DNA from: Zoogloea sp021286885
GTDB taxonomy: Bacteria > Pseudomonadota > Gammaproteobacteria > Burkholderiales > Rhodocyclaceae
DNA length: 64,000 nt
NCBI RefSeq assembly: GCF_041915215.1
Contig: NZ_JAYSBV010000002.1
Strand: one strand, 5' to 3'
The notes below the pieces were generated by a model. That model was not told the origin of the DNA, searched no databases, and saw only the letters and a list, made by a program, of their open reading frames with translations. This document shows positions 37,876-48,100 of this stretch, one piece after another; the stretch's first letter is position 1; each line of letters starts with the position of its first letter. A program made the translations under genes and the position numbers.

Positions 37876-37950
37876 CAAAAGCACTAACAGAGTTCAGTGA
37901 GCCTTGATTCTTCTTGTCACGGGCCGTGCGGCGGTAGGCTGAGCCGGGGC

Positions 37951-38742
37951 TCAGGCGGCCTTCTTCATTTGTTTTTGGTACAGGAATTCCAGAATCGCGG
38001 CGCGGCAGCGGACGAATTCGGGGTTGTTGGCGAGGGCCAGGCGGTCGCGGGGTTTGGGCAGATTGACTTCGAGGATCTCGCCGATGGTGGCGGCGGGGCC
38101 GTTGGTCATCATCACCACCCGGTCGGACAGGAGCACGGCTTCATCCACGTCGTGGGTCACCATGACGACGGTGGCGCCGGTCTTGTCCATCACGCCAATC
38201 AGCTCATCCTGCAGAGAGGCGCGGGTCAGGGCGTCGAGGGCGCCGAAGGGCTCGTCCATCAGCAGGATCTTGGGTTCCATGGCGAAGGCGCGGGCGATGC
38301 CGATACGCTGCTTCATCCCGCCCGAGATTTCGTGGGGCAGTTTGTGGGCGGCGTGGCTCATGTGCACCATCTCGATGGCGCGGGCGGTACGGTCGCGCAG
38401 CTGGGGCTTGCCTTCCTTGGCGCCGAACACCCGCTCCACGGCGAGGTAAACATTCTCGAAGCAGGTCAGCCAGGGCAGCAGGGAATGGTTCTGGAACACC
38501 ACGGCACGCTCGGGGCCAGGGCCGGCGATTTCGCGCTCGTTGCAAATCATGACCCCCGAGCTGGGCAGGGTGAGGCCGGCGATCAGGTTGAGCAGGGTGG
38601 ATTTGCCGCAGCCGGAGTGGCCGATCAGGGACACCACTTCGCCGGTTTTGATCTGCAGATTGACGTTTTGCAGGGCGACGAAGTGGCCTTTCTTGGTGTC
38701 GAAGGTCATCCCGACATTTTCGACCTTAACGATTGCATTCAT
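37951..38742 (-). CDS. Nitrate ABC transporter ATP-binding protein (NrtD/NasD-like)
   Basis: The protein has 263 residues. Walker A GHSGCGKST, signature ISGGMKQR, Walker B ILLMDEPF and the switch His in VMVTHDVDEA are all present. The sequence is of the NrtD/SsuB/TauB group; the neighbours make nitrate the likely substrate. It powers uptake by the permease just upstream. Confidence 0.9.
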   Translation of the reverse strand: MNAIVKVENVGMTFDTKKGHFVALQNVNLQIKTGEVVSLIGHSGCGKSTLLNLIAGLTLPSSGVMICNEREIAGPGPERAVVFQNHSLLPWLTCFENVYLAVERVFGAKEGKPQLRDRTARAIEMVHMSHAAHKLPHEISGGMKQRIGIARAFAMEPKILLMDEPFGALDALTRASLQDELIGVMDKTGATVVMVTHDVDEAVLLSDRVVMMTNGPAATIGEILEVNLPKPRDRLALANNPEFVRCRAAILEFLYQKQMKKAA

Positions 38743-38788
38743 GTGAAGACTCCTGAATCTGGTTCTGGTCAGAAATGTGCAGCCTGGC

Positions 38789-39706
38789 TCAGCGTTCGCC
38801 GTAGCTGAAGCGACGGGCCACCAGCAGCAGCATCTGTTCGAGCACGAGGCCGACGATGCCGATGACGAAGATGGCGATAATGATGTGTTCGACCTTGAGG
38901 TTGTTCCACTCGTCCCACACCCAGAAGCCGATCCCGACGCCGCCCGTGAGCATTTCGGCGGCCACGATCACCAGCCAGGCAGTGCCAATCGAGAGGCGGA
39001 TGCCGGTGAGCATGTAGGGCAGCACGGAGGGGAACAGGATCTTGGTGATGATCTTGAATTCAGACAGGTTGAGCACCCGGGCCACGTTCATGTAATCCTG
39101 GGGTACGCGCTGCACGCCCTGGGCGGTGTTGAGGATCATGGGCCAGATGGAGCAGATGAAAATGGTCCAGGTGGAGGCCGGGTCGGCGGCCTTGAACACC
39201 ATCAGACCAATGGGCAGCCAAGCCAGGGGGGACACGGGGCGCAGGATGCTGATGATCGGTTCCAGCATGCTGTTCATGAAGGCAAAGCGGCCAATGATGA
39301 AGCCCATCGGGATGCCCACCAGCGCCGCCACACCAAAGCCGATGGCAACCCGCTTGAGGGAGGACAGAATGTTCCAGCCGATGCCCTGGTCGTTGGGGCC
39401 GTTGGAGTAGAAGGGGTCGGAGAACAGCACCACGGCTGCATTCCAGGTCTTGGCCGGGCTGGGGAAGTCGGAGGACTTCATGGACACCAGGGCCCAGATC
39501 CCGATGATAAAGGCGAAGCCCAGCAGGGGCGGAATCACCTTGCGGAAGAAGTTGCCCAGCACTTCGCCCAGATCCACGCCTTGCTTGGCGGCGGATGCGG
39601 GAGCGGCGGGGGTAGCGGTGGCAGGCTGGGCAGCCATGGGGATTTCCTTTGGAGTATTCGGGGCGGCGGCGGTCTTGGGGCCGGCGGCCAGGCTTGCAGT
39701 CGTCAT
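38789..39706 (-). CDS. Nitrate ABC transporter permease (NrtB-like)
   Basis: The protein has 305 residues. A long Ala/Pro-rich cytoplasmic N-terminus (about 1-45) is followed by about six membrane segments. The binding-protein-dependent permease motif region is RVPQDYMNVARVLNLSEFKIITKILFPSVLPYMLTG. The start ATG at 39706 has AGGAG 7 nt upstream; a GTG one codon earlier is less likely. Confidence 0.9.
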   Translation of the reverse strand: MTTASLAAGPKTAAAPNTPKEIPMAAQPATATPAAPASAAKQGVDLGEVLGNFFRKVIPPLLGFAFIIGIWALVSMKSSDFPSPAKTWNAAVVLFSDPFYSNGPNDQGIGWNILSSLKRVAIGFGVAALVGIPMGFIIGRFAFMNSMLEPIISILRPVSPLAWLPIGLMVFKAADPASTWTIFICSIWPMILNTAQGVQRVPQDYMNVARVLNLSEFKIITKILFPSVLPYMLTGIRLSIGTAWLVIVAAEMLTGGVGIGFWVWDEWNNLKVEHIIIAIFVIGIVGLVLEQMLLLVARRFSYGER

Positions 39707-39778
39707 CACGTTCTCCTGGTAAGCGAGGGGGCTGACGGGGCCTTCAGCCTCGGCTGAAGGGTGAAGGCCCGTAGAGGT

Positions 39779-41035
39779 TTAGGCGTGGATCTTGAAACCG
39801 GCGGCGTACTTCTTGGGATCCTTGCCGTCCCAGACAATGCCGTCGATAAGTTTGGAGCTGCGCATGTCGGTCTTGGGCACCGGCACGCCCACAATGGCGG
39901 CCGCCTGGCGGTACAGGTCGGTCTTGTTGATGGCCTTGGCCACGGCCAGGTAATCCACGTCCTGCTTGAGCAGGCCCCAGCGACGGTGCTGGGTGAGGAA
40001 CCACATGCCATCCGACAGCCAGGGGAAGTTCACCAGCCCATCGTTGTAGAACTTCATGTAGTTCTTTTCGGACCAGCTCTTGCCGAGGCCGTTTTCGTAT
40101 TGGCCGATCATGCGGGAGCGGATCACATCCACGTCGGTGTTCACATAGCTCTTGGCGGCGATGGTTTCAGCGGTCTTGGAACGGTTGATGGGGCTGGCAT
40201 CGATCCACTTGGAGGCTTCAAGGATGGCGCAGATCATGGCCCGGGCGGTGTTGGGGTACTTGGCCGCAAACTCGGCGGTGGCGCCCAGCACCTTTTCGGG
40301 GTGGTCAGGCCAGATATCCTGGGTGGTGACGGCGGTGAAGCCGATCTTGTCGACAATGGCGCGCTGGTTCCAGGGCTCACCCACGCAGTAGCCGTCCATG
40401 TTGCCCACGCGCATGTTGGCCACCATCTGCGGGGGCGGCACCACGATGTTCTTGACGTCCTTGAAGGGATCGATGCCATTGGCCGCCAGCCAGTAGTAGA
40501 GCCACATGGCGTGGGTGCCGGTGGGGAAGGTCTGGGCGAAGGTGTATTCCTTTTCCTTCTTGGCCACCACCTTGGCGAGGGATTCGCCGTCAATGGCGCC
40601 CTTGTCCTTGAGGCCGTTGGAGAGGGTGATGGCCTGGCCGTTGTTGTTGAGGGTCATGAGCACCGCCATGTCCTTCTTGGGGCCACCAACGCCCAGATGC
40701 AGGCCGTACACCAGGCCGTACAGCACGTGGGCGGCATGCAGCTCGCCGTTGGCCAGCTTGTCGCGCACCCCCGCCCAGGAGGCTTCCTTGCTGGGAGTGA
40801 TCTTGATGCCGTACTTCTTGTCGAAGCCCATCACCGAGGCCATCACCACCGAAGAGCAATCGGTCAGGGGAATGAAGCCGATCTTCACTTCTTCGAGCTC
40901 CGGCTTGTCGGAACCTGCGGCCGACACGCCGCCCATCGGGAGCATCGTACCCATTGCTGCCATACCTCCAAGACCCGCACCGGCCTTCAGAAAACCACGA
41001 CGGGAAAGAAACTTGTCGTCAAATTGCTCGCTCAT
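39779..41035 (-). CDS. Nitrate ABC transporter substrate-binding protein, Tat-exported (NrtA-like)
   Basis: The protein has 418 residues. The twin-arginine motif SRRGFLKAG is followed by a hydrophobic stretch ending SAAG. The mature part has the NrtA/NasF blocks VKIGFIPLTDCSSVVMA, TFPTGTHAMWLYYWLAANGIDP and MDGYCVGEPWNQRA. It captures nitrate or nitrite in the periplasm. It is first in the operon, behind an antitermination leader. Confidence 0.93.
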   Translation of the reverse strand: MSEQFDDKFLSRRGFLKAGAGLGGMAAMGTMLPMGGVSAAGSDKPELEEVKIGFIPLTDCSSVVMASVMGFDKKYGIKITPSKEASWAGVRDKLANGELHAAHVLYGLVYGLHLGVGGPKKDMAVLMTLNNNGQAITLSNGLKDKGAIDGESLAKVVAKKEKEYTFAQTFPTGTHAMWLYYWLAANGIDPFKDVKNIVVPPPQMVANMRVGNMDGYCVGEPWNQRAIVDKIGFTAVTTQDIWPDHPEKVLGATAEFAAKYPNTARAMICAILEASKWIDASPINRSKTAETIAAKSYVNTDVDVIRSRMIGQYENGLGKSWSEKNYMKFYNDGLVNFPWLSDGMWFLTQHRRWGLLKQDVDYLAVAKAINKTDLYRQAAAIVGVPVPKTDMRSSKLIDGIVWDGKDPKKYAAGFKIHA

Positions 41036-41061
41036 CTGCTCGCCCCTGAAATTTGAGAAAT

Positions 41062-41118
41062 AAAAAAAGGCGCCACATCACTCCGGGCAGCACACTGCCC
41101 CGAGGGATGGACGCCTTT
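41062..41118 (-). terminator. Regulated leader terminator of the nitrate operon
   Basis: A long interrupted hairpin starts AAAGGCG (41118-41112) and closes CGCCTTTTTTT, with inner pairs CATC/GATG and GGGCAG/CTGCCC (loop TGTG). It lies 27 bp before the substrate-binding protein start. Its 5' arm shares bases with hairpin P2, so forming one prevents the other. Confidence 0.8.
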
Positions 41119-41164
41119 GTCCAAAAACTTTGATCGCCAGATCAGGTCGGCCCGCCGTTGGACC
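41109..41164 (-). promoter_or_regulatory. Tandem ANTAR-target hairpins (P1 and P2) in the nitrate leader
   Basis: P1 (41164-41149) is stem GGTCC/GGGCC with hexaloop AACGGC. P2 (41122-41109) is stem GGAC/GTCC with hexaloop AAAGGC. Both loops have A at position 1 and G at position 4, the known ANTAR recognition pattern. P2 overlaps the terminator arm. NasT, encoded next upstream, is the expected binder. Confidence 0.8.
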
Positions 41165-41183
41165 AACTTACATGGACATACTT

Positions 41184-41199
41184 AGCGAGGAGCGTGCCA
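41184..41199 (-). promoter_or_regulatory. Sigma-54 promoter of the nitrate operon
   Basis: TGGCACG (41199-41193) and TCGCT (41188-41184) put the -24 GG and -12 GC exactly 10 nt apart; the only departure from the TTGCT core is one base. Transcription would start near 41174, just before hairpin P1. TGCA-rich half sites around 41292-41312 could be an NtrC site, which is speculative. The rest of the 428-bp gap holds no gene. Confidence 0.75.
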
Positions 41200-41373
41200 C
41201 AAACAACAAACCATTGATTTAAAACAGATTATAAAAAACAATCAGCCACATACCCCTTTGGTAATAACAAAAAATCCCCCAAAAGGCGCACAGTTGCAGT
41301 GCAACACGTGCAAATCCGGCACCATAAAGGTTCAGTTTTTCCAAACGGGTATTCAAGCATTTGAAAAACAAAA

Positions 41374-41412
41374 CAAAAGGGCGCCGGAGACTCTTGCTCC
41401 TGCGCCCTTTTG
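41374..41412 (-). terminator. Terminator downstream of nasT
   Basis: A 16-bp stem with one mismatch (arms CAAAAGGGCGC and GCGCCCTTTTG, then GGAG/CTCC) is followed on the minus strand by TTTTG repeats. It separates nasT from the nitrate operon. Confidence 0.8.
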
Positions 41413-41463
41413 CCCACGCGTCTTCGGGTGGGGTTTATTGCCCATACCCACAAAGAGGTAGAT

Positions 41464-42039
41464 TCACATCAGCAGACTCGCCATGTCCACCACGTCCCGG
41501 GCCACATCGGCCAGCTTGCGCCCGCGCTCCATCGCGAGCTTGCGCAGGGTGTGATAGGCCGCGTTTTCGTCCAGACCCCGGGCTTTCATCAGCACGCCTT
41601 TGGCTTTATCGACAATGATCCGCTCGTTGAGGCGCCGGGTTGCATCGTCCCGTTCGGCGCGCAGATGCTGGAACTCTTCAAACTGGGCCACCGTGACTTC
41701 AAGCAGGGCATCGAGCTTTTCGGCACTTACCGAATCGACCACATACGATGAGACGCCAGCCTTCACTGCTCGGCGAATCATTGAAGAATCAGAGTCTTGC
41801 GCAAAAAGGAGCACCGGACGCGGGCAGTCCCGGTTCATCAGGGAAAGGTGCTCCAGGGTATCCCGGCTGGGGGAATCGGCCTGGATGAAGATCACATCGG
41901 GCTTGGTGGCCAGCACCTGGTTGGACAGTTCCAGGGCGCTGGACAGCACCGCCGTCACCTGATGGCCGGCCAGGGCCAGGGCTGCGCACACATCGGCAGC
42001 CCGCTCCCGGGATGAATCGACAACTAGAACTCGAAGCAT
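41464..42039 (-). CDS. nasT: NasT-like ANTAR response regulator (antiterminator)
   Basis: The protein has 191 residues. The N-terminal receiver-like domain begins MLRVLVVDSSRERAADV. A coiled linker (about 120-130) leads to the ANTAR domain (ERIIVDKAKGVLMKARGLDENAAYHTLRKLA, about 139-170). ANTAR proteins bind paired hexaloop hairpins and stop a terminator from forming. The nitrate operon leader directly downstream has exactly these hairpins. In the known system NasS, a nitrate sensor without export signal, holds NasT inactive; no nasS is seen in this window. Confidence 0.9.
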   Translation of the reverse strand: MLRVLVVDSSRERAADVCAALALAGHQVTAVLSSALELSNQVLATKPDVIFIQADSPSRDTLEHLSLMNRDCPRPVLLFAQDSDSSMIRRAVKAGVSSYVVDSVSAEKLDALLEVTVAQFEEFQHLRAERDDATRRLNERIIVDKAKGVLMKARGLDENAAYHTLRKLAMERGRKLADVARDVVDMASLLM

Positions 42040-42136
42040 GGTTGGTACCCCAAACGGACTGCCGAAGCTTTAGCAGGAAGCGGGCCAAGCCCCTTGCTTC
42101 AGCAGTTTTGCCTCCCCCCACGCCCTTCTACACCTT

Positions 42137-43723
42137 CTACAACCAGGGGGACAGCCCTCCGGGGAAGCTGGCAATCCCCTCCCCCGGGGCCGGGCACTCC
42201 AGCACCAGCAGGGAAACATCATCACTGGCCGGTTGCCGCTCCAGGTGCTGCACCAGGGCTGCACGCAGATCGCTTACCCGATGCTCGGCCCGGCTCTGGC
42301 CCAGGGCCCGCTCCAAGCCCTCCAGCCCAAAGGGCTCGCCAAAGGGGTTTTCGGCTTCGGTCAGGCCATCCGAGCACAACACGAGCTGGCAGGGCTCGCG
42401 CCAATCAAAACTTTCGGTGCTCATCTCACTCCGCTCCTGGGGCACGATCCCCAGGGGCACGTGGGCTGACTTGAAGCGCTGCACCACTTTTCCATCCTGG
42501 CTGACTCGCAGCACCTCGGGCACGCCCCCCACCCAGACCCGCCCCTGGCTTCTGACTTCATCCAGACAGATCATGGCAGCCGCCACAAATCGCCCACCTG
42601 GCAACAGCTCACACAACAGGCCGTTCAGCTCCACGGCCATGTCTTCCAAGGTCGCATCGGCCACCGCCATTCGATAAAACGCCCCAAGTGCCGGCAAAAC
42701 GCTGACGGCGGCAGCCAGCCCGTGCCCGGTGGCATCGGCCAGCAGGGCGTACAACAGCCCATTGGTGGAGCGGGCCACAGCCACCACATCCCCCGAGAAA
42801 TTCCGGGCGGGCATGACCGAATACTGGACGGCGTCATCCTGCAACCAGTCGCTGCGCAACTGGCGCTCCATGATGCTCATGGCCAGTTCCTGCTCCCGCT
42901 CTGATTCTTCATGGTAGCGCCGCAGGCGCTCGGCATCTTCGGCCAAGCGCCGTTCCATCCGGCGCCGCTCGGACACATCGCGCACCACCCCCAGCAGCCG
43001 GATCCCGGAGGGCAGCTGGAGCGCCGTCACCCCCAGCTCCATGGGAAAGGGGGTGCCATCCCGTCGCAGGGCGATCAACTCGCGGATCTTGCCGATGACA
43101 CTGGGGGCACCACTGTCCAGATAGCGCTTGAGGTAGTGGTCGTGGTTGTCCCGGTGGGGATTGGGCATCAGCACGCGCAGGTTCTGGCCGCGCAGCTCAT
43201 GCAGGGCATAGCCAAAAATTCGGCAGGCAGCCTGGTTGGCATCCAGAATCTGGCCCCGCTCATCTGCGGTGATGACCCCATCAATCAGCGCATCGGCCAG
43301 GGCGTGCACTTCCTGCAGGGAATCCTGCAAGGCACGCTGAACCATCAGCAGGCGGCGCAGTGCATCGAAACGTGCTTCAAACAGAGGAAAAGACAGGGGC
43401 TTGGTGAGGTAGTCATCAGCCCCCACCGCCAAGCCGCGCACCATATCCTCCTCGCAGGACAGGGCCGACAGGATGATGATGGGTATCCAGCGCTCCCCGG
43501 CCAACGTGCGTATGCGCGCAATGGCTTCAAAACCATCCATCCGGGGCATCATCAGATCCATCAGCACCACATCGGGCCGGCAGCGCTCAAAGGCTTCCAC
43601 CACCTGGAGTCCGTCTTCGGCAAACTCCACCTGGCACCCCAGCCGAGCCAGAAATGAGGCCACTAGACGCCGATTGGTCTCGATGTCATCGGCCACCAGC
43701 ACTTTCAGGTTTTTTTCCACCAT
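42137..43723 (-). CDS. Receiver-PAS-SpoIIE (PP2C) phosphatase regulator
   Basis: The protein has 528 residues. A receiver domain comes first (VLVADDIETNRRLV, phospho-Asp in VVLMDLMMPRMDG), then a PAS domain (about 145-265) and a SpoIIE-type PP2C phosphatase (LADATGHGLAAAVSVLPAL, VLCSDGLTEAENP, SDDVSLLVLE). Such proteins dephosphorylate anti-sigma-antagonists in partner-switching pathways. It follows the receiver-HATPase gene by 101 bp on the same strand; the antagonist is not encoded here. A purine-rich AGGGGGAAG precedes the ATG. Confidence 0.9.
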   Translation of the reverse strand: MVEKNLKVLVADDIETNRRLVASFLARLGCQVEFAEDGLQVVEAFERCRPDVVLMDLMMPRMDGFEAIARIRTLAGERWIPIIILSALSCEEDMVRGLAVGADDYLTKPLSFPLFEARFDALRRLLMVQRALQDSLQEVHALADALIDGVITADERGQILDANQAACRIFGYALHELRGQNLRVLMPNPHRDNHDHYLKRYLDSGAPSVIGKIRELIALRRDGTPFPMELGVTALQLPSGIRLLGVVRDVSERRRMERRLAEDAERLRRYHEESEREQELAMSIMERQLRSDWLQDDAVQYSVMPARNFSGDVVAVARSTNGLLYALLADATGHGLAAAVSVLPALGAFYRMAVADATLEDMAVELNGLLCELLPGGRFVAAAMICLDEVRSQGRVWVGGVPEVLRVSQDGKVVQRFKSAHVPLGIVPQERSEMSTESFDWREPCQLVLCSDGLTEAENPFGEPFGLEGLERALGQSRAEHRVSDLRAALVQHLERQPASDDVSLLVLECPAPGEGIASFPGGLSPWL

Positions 43724-43824
43724 CTTACTTCCCCCTTAGTACCTTACCCACGCCCGGGACGACTCACCTGGGCGATTCATCGCTACATGCGGCCTCCAAG
43801 CCAGCCGTCTAATGATCCAACTGT

Positions 43825-44730
43825 CTAATGGAGTATCGGATGCCGTTCCAGGGTCACAACCACCTGATTGCCGGGCGGCAGATAGGTCATGCTCGAAAAG
43901 GAAATCTGGCGTGACATGGCGATCCCCCGTCCATTGGGGGCAAAGGCCCGCTCCGGGTCAAAGTCCAGGAAGCGGCGCCAGTCGAAACCCGGCCCGTCGT
44001 CGCTGATCTCGAACACCCAGCGTGACTCTTCCTGGCGAATGCGCAAGCGCACCCGCTTGGCCTGGTTTTCCGGGAGGGCCAGACGGCGCTCAATCTCGGC
44101 ATCCCAGCTGTTTTCTTCGCGCAGCCGGCTCTTTTCGGCGAAATCTATGCCCAGATTGCCATGTTCAACCCCATTCACCAGCAATTCCAGCAAGCCCATG
44201 GCCAACATGTCCGGCTGGGGAGACAACATGGCCACAAAGCAGGCCAGCCGGCGGGCCTCTTCCAGGGTTCGGATCACGAACTCACCTTCCATCAGGCAGC
44301 CCAGGGCGGTGGCGTGGTCTTTCAGGTTGTCCCGCATCTCCCGACGCTGGCGCAGATCATCCAGCGCGGAGCGGATGATGGTCTGGAGCGCTTCGCCCTC
44401 AAAGGGTTTGGTCAGATAGTAGTAGGCGCCGGCGGCCAGGCCCTCCCGCACTTGGTCGGGAGCGGTGGCGGCGGTCTGCATGATGACCGGCACCGAAGCC
44501 AAACGGCTATCGGCCTTCATCCGGCGCAGCACTGTCATGCCGTCGATACCCGGCATCATCCGATCCAGCAGCACCAGATCGTAGTTTGACTCCGGGTGGC
44601 ACAGCTCATCCCAGGCCCGCTCCCCAGAGGCCACCAGCACCAGCTCGTAATCCAGCTCATCCAGGTACTCGGCAACGATGTCCAGGTTAAAGGGCTCGTC
44701 GTCCACCACCAGTATCCTCGGCTTTCCCAT
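43825..44730 (-). CDS. Receiver plus RsbW-like HATPase regulator
   Basis: The protein has 301 residues. The receiver begins MGKPRILVVDDEPFNLDIV, with LVLLDRMMPGIDG and K in TKPF. A C-terminal HATPase of the anti-sigma kind follows (ELLVNGVEHGNLGID, ISDDGPGFDW, GRGIAMSRQI). It probably acts with the SpoIIE phosphatase encoded next as a kinase/phosphatase pair. The ATG at 44730 has AGGA close upstream; ATGs at 44742 and further up are possible. Confidence 0.85.
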   Translation of the reverse strand: MGKPRILVVDDEPFNLDIVAEYLDELDYELVLVASGERAWDELCHPESNYDLVLLDRMMPGIDGMTVLRRMKADSRLASVPVIMQTAATAPDQVREGLAAGAYYYLTKPFEGEALQTIIRSALDDLRQRREMRDNLKDHATALGCLMEGEFVIRTLEEARRLACFVAMLSPQPDMLAMGLLELLVNGVEHGNLGIDFAEKSRLREENSWDAEIERRLALPENQAKRVRLRIRQEESRWVFEISDDGPGFDWRRFLDFDPERAFAPNGRGIAMSRQISFSSMTYLPPGNQVVVTLERHPILH

Positions 44731-44913
44731 CGCATTCCTCATCCGGCTATCGGTTGTGCTCCAGGGGGCCAAAAAAACAGGCAGCCACTTCCCGAAGAAG
44801 CGTGACTGCCTGTTCAAGGCACCCGGGAATGGAGCAATCTTCCGTATGAACGGCCCGATGCCCCCGGGCTTGAGTATGGCGGTAGGGAAAAATCTGCCTT
44901 GGGGCAGGCTGGC

Positions 44914-45138
44914 TCAGCTGCGCCGGCAGTCATCCTCCACACCCAGACGGCGCAATATGCCTTCCAGCGGGCAGAACCGGGTAAAGCCGCTCTGGAACAG
45001 ATTGGCCCCCACAAAGGCGGTAAACCACAAAAAATGCCCGTCCACAAACAGCGGGCTGCCGGGTACGCCCAGTGCCAGGGAGCTCATCACAAAGCTGCCG
45101 GCCACAACGCGCACCCATTGATTGATGCTGAGTTTCAT
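44914..45138 (-). CDS. DUF2892 (YgaP-type) small membrane protein
   Basis: The protein has 74 residues with two membrane segments and the DUF2892 pattern (NQWVRVVAGSFVM at the start, CPLEGILRRLGV at the end). The conserved Cys precedes PL. Its ATG overlaps the RND gene stop (ATGA), so it is coupled to the pump operon as last gene. Function is unknown; in YgaP this domain carries a rhodanese. Confidence 0.82.
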   Translation of the reverse strand: MKLSINQWVRVVAGSFVMSSLALGVPGSPLFVDGHFLWFTAFVGANLFQSGFTRFCPLEGILRRLGVEDDCRRS

Positions 45139-48100
45139 GCGTGTTCTCCTTGATGTGTGCGTGGTGTTGCACTGCGCCCCTCATCGTCCGGGCGAGGCAT
45201 GCCGATGCGAAGCCGGGCCGCGTAGTACAGCACCGGGATCACCACCAGGGTCAGCAGGGTGGACACCAGCACGCCAAAAATCAGGCTGATGGCGAGCCCG
45301 TTGAAAATCGGGTCATCCAGAATGAACAAGGCGCCGATCATGGCCGCCAGCCCGGTGAGCATGATGGGCTTGGCCCGCACAGCCGAGGCGCGTAGCGTGG
45401 CCTCGGCCAGGGGCGTGCCGGCGGCCACTTGCTGGTCGATGAAATCCACCAGCAAAATGGAGTTGCGCACGATGATCCCCGCCAGCGCGATCATCCCGAT
45501 CATGCTGGTGGCGGTGAACTGGCTGCCCAGCAGGGCGTGGCCGGGCATCACCCCGATCACCGTGAGGGGAATCGGGGCCATGATGACCAGGGGCACCCAG
45601 TAGCTGCGGAACTGGGCCACCACCAGCAGGTAGATCAGGATCAGCCCCACCGCATAGGCGGCGCCCATATCGCGGAAGGTTTCATAGGTGATCTGCCATT
45701 CCCCGTCCCACTTGATGGCGTAGCTGGCGTAGGGATCGGCGGGCGGGTGGATGAACCACTCGTCCAGGGTGCCGGCCAGACGCTCACCCACCAGAGGCAG
45801 ATCCTTGAGCCGGCTGCGGATGTCGAACATGCCGTACAGGGGCGAATCCAGCGCGCCGCCCATATCGCCCGTCACATACACCACGGGCAGCAGATCCTTG
45901 TGGTAGATCACCTGCTCGCGCCGGGCGGGGAGCACCTCCACCAACTCGGAAACCGGCACCAGGGCGCCGTTGGCGTCGGGCGCCCGGGCGCGCACCTTCA
46001 TCTGGAGCAGGGTCTCCAGGCTGCCCATGCGCTCGGCGGGCAGGGTGAGGCGCACCGGAATCTCGTATTTGTTGTCGCCCCCATGCAGCGGGGTCACGTT
46101 TTCGCCGCCCAGGCCCAGGCGCATCACCTCCACGATGTCGGCCTGGGCTACCCCGAGCCGGGCAGCCTTGGCCTGGTTCACCCGCAGCAGCTTGCGCGGG
46201 GCGGGTGCATCCACCGTATCGTGAATGCCCACGATGTCGTGGGTGGATTCAAAGGCCTGGCGCACCAGGGCGGCCACCGTCAGCTGGCCTTCGTAATCGG
46301 GGCCATACACTTCAGCCACGATGGGGGCCAGCACCGGCGGGCCCGGCGGCACCTCCACCACCTGCACTTGGCCGCCGTGGCGTTTGGCGATCTCTTGCAC
46401 AGCCGCCCGCACCGACACCGCAATGGCGTGGCTCTGGCGGCTGCGCTGGTGCTTATCCACCAGATTCACCTGGATGTCGCCCATCTCCGGCTGGCTGCGC
46501 AGGTAGTACTGGCGCACCAGGCCGTTGAAGTTGATGGGGGCGGAGCTGCCCGCGTAAATCTGGAAATCCTGCACCTCCTCCACCTGACCCAGCACTTCGC
46601 CCATTTCAGACAGCACTTGGGCGGTATTTTCCAGGGGCGTGCCCACGGGCATGTCCAGCACCACCTGGAACTCGCTCTTGTTATCGAAGGGCAGCATCTT
46701 GAGCACCACGAGCTGCACCAGGGCCAGGGCTACCGAAGCCAGAATCGCCACCAGCAAACCCAGCCACAGGCCCACACGGGCCCGCCCCCCCGTTTGTGCA
46801 TCCAGGAAAGGCCCCATGTAGCGCCGGAACCCGGCGTCCAGCCGCTGGGTAAGAGCCCCTTCGGTGGCGCTGGCGTGGCTGGATTTCATCAGCCGCCCGG
46901 CCAGCCAGGGGGTCACCACAAAGGCCACCAGCAGGGAGATGAACATCCCCATGGAGGCATTGATCGGAATGGGGCTCATGTAGGGGCCCATCAAACCGCT
47001 GACGAAGGCCATGGGCAGCAGCGCCGCGATCACCGTGAAGGTGGCCAGAATGGTGGGGCCGCCCACCTCGTCCACTGCCTGGGGAATCAGCTGCCAGAGG
47101 GGCTTGTCGGGCGCCAGCAGATGCCAGCGGTGGATGTTCTCCACCACCACAATCGCGTCATCCACCAGGATGCCGATGGAAAAGATCAGCGCAAACAAAG
47201 ACACCCGGTTCAGGGTGAAGCCCCAGGCCCAGGAGGCAAACAGGGTCGCCGCCAGGGTGAGCCCCACCGCCAGCCCCACGATGAGAGCTTCGCGCCAGCC
47301 CAGGGCAAAAAACACCAGCAGCACCACCGCGCTGGTGGCAAACACCAGCTTGCCGATGAGCTTGTTGGCCTTGTCGGTGGCCGTTGCCCCGTAGTTGCGG
47401 GTAATCGTCCACTCCACCCCGGCGGGCACCACGGCGCCTTCCAGGGCCTGCATCCGGCGCAGCACCCCATCCACCACATCGGCGGCATTCTCGCCGGGCT
47501 TCTTGGACACCTGGAGCGTTACGGCGGGCTGGCGCTCGCCGGCGCCCTCCCCGGCCGCCTTGCCCAGCCCGTGCCAAACATAGCGGCTGGGCTGATCCGC
47601 GCCCTCCACCACCCGGGCCACATCGGCCACGCTGATGGGGCGCCCGCCCACCACGCCCACCACCAGCCGGCGCACGTCTTCGGCGTTGGTGATGTAGGTG
47701 CCGGTTTCCACCAGCACCTCCCGATTGTTCTCGACCAGGCTGCCACTGGGCTGGGCCGCGTTGGCCAGCTGCAGGGCGCCCTTGAGATCCTGGGGCGTGA
47801 GTTTGTAGGCGTTCATCCGCTCCACATCCATCAGCACCCGTAGCACCTGGCCCGGGCCGCCGATGGTGCTCACGTCCCGGGAGCCCGGCACCCGCTTGAG
47901 TTCCAGCTCCACCGCCCGGGCCACCTGTTGCAGCTCGAAGGCCGAACGGGCCGTATCCCGGGTCCAGAGGGTCAGGGCGAGCACCGGCACATCGTCGATG
48001 CCCCGGGGCTTGATGAGCGGCTCTCCCACCCCCAGCTCGGGGGCGATCCAGTCCCGGTGGCTGTGCACCGTGTCGTAGAGGCGCAGCACCGCATCCTGGT

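Noticed and set aside
41036..41463. Small reading frames in the gap between nasT and the nitrate binding protein
   Set aside because: The gap is accounted for by a terminator, sigma-54 promoter and RNA leader, and the frames lack ribosome sites and family patterns.
45429..47843. 804-codon frame antisense to the second RND pump
   Set aside because: His/Gly/Gln-rich shadow; the pump on the other strand is unambiguous.
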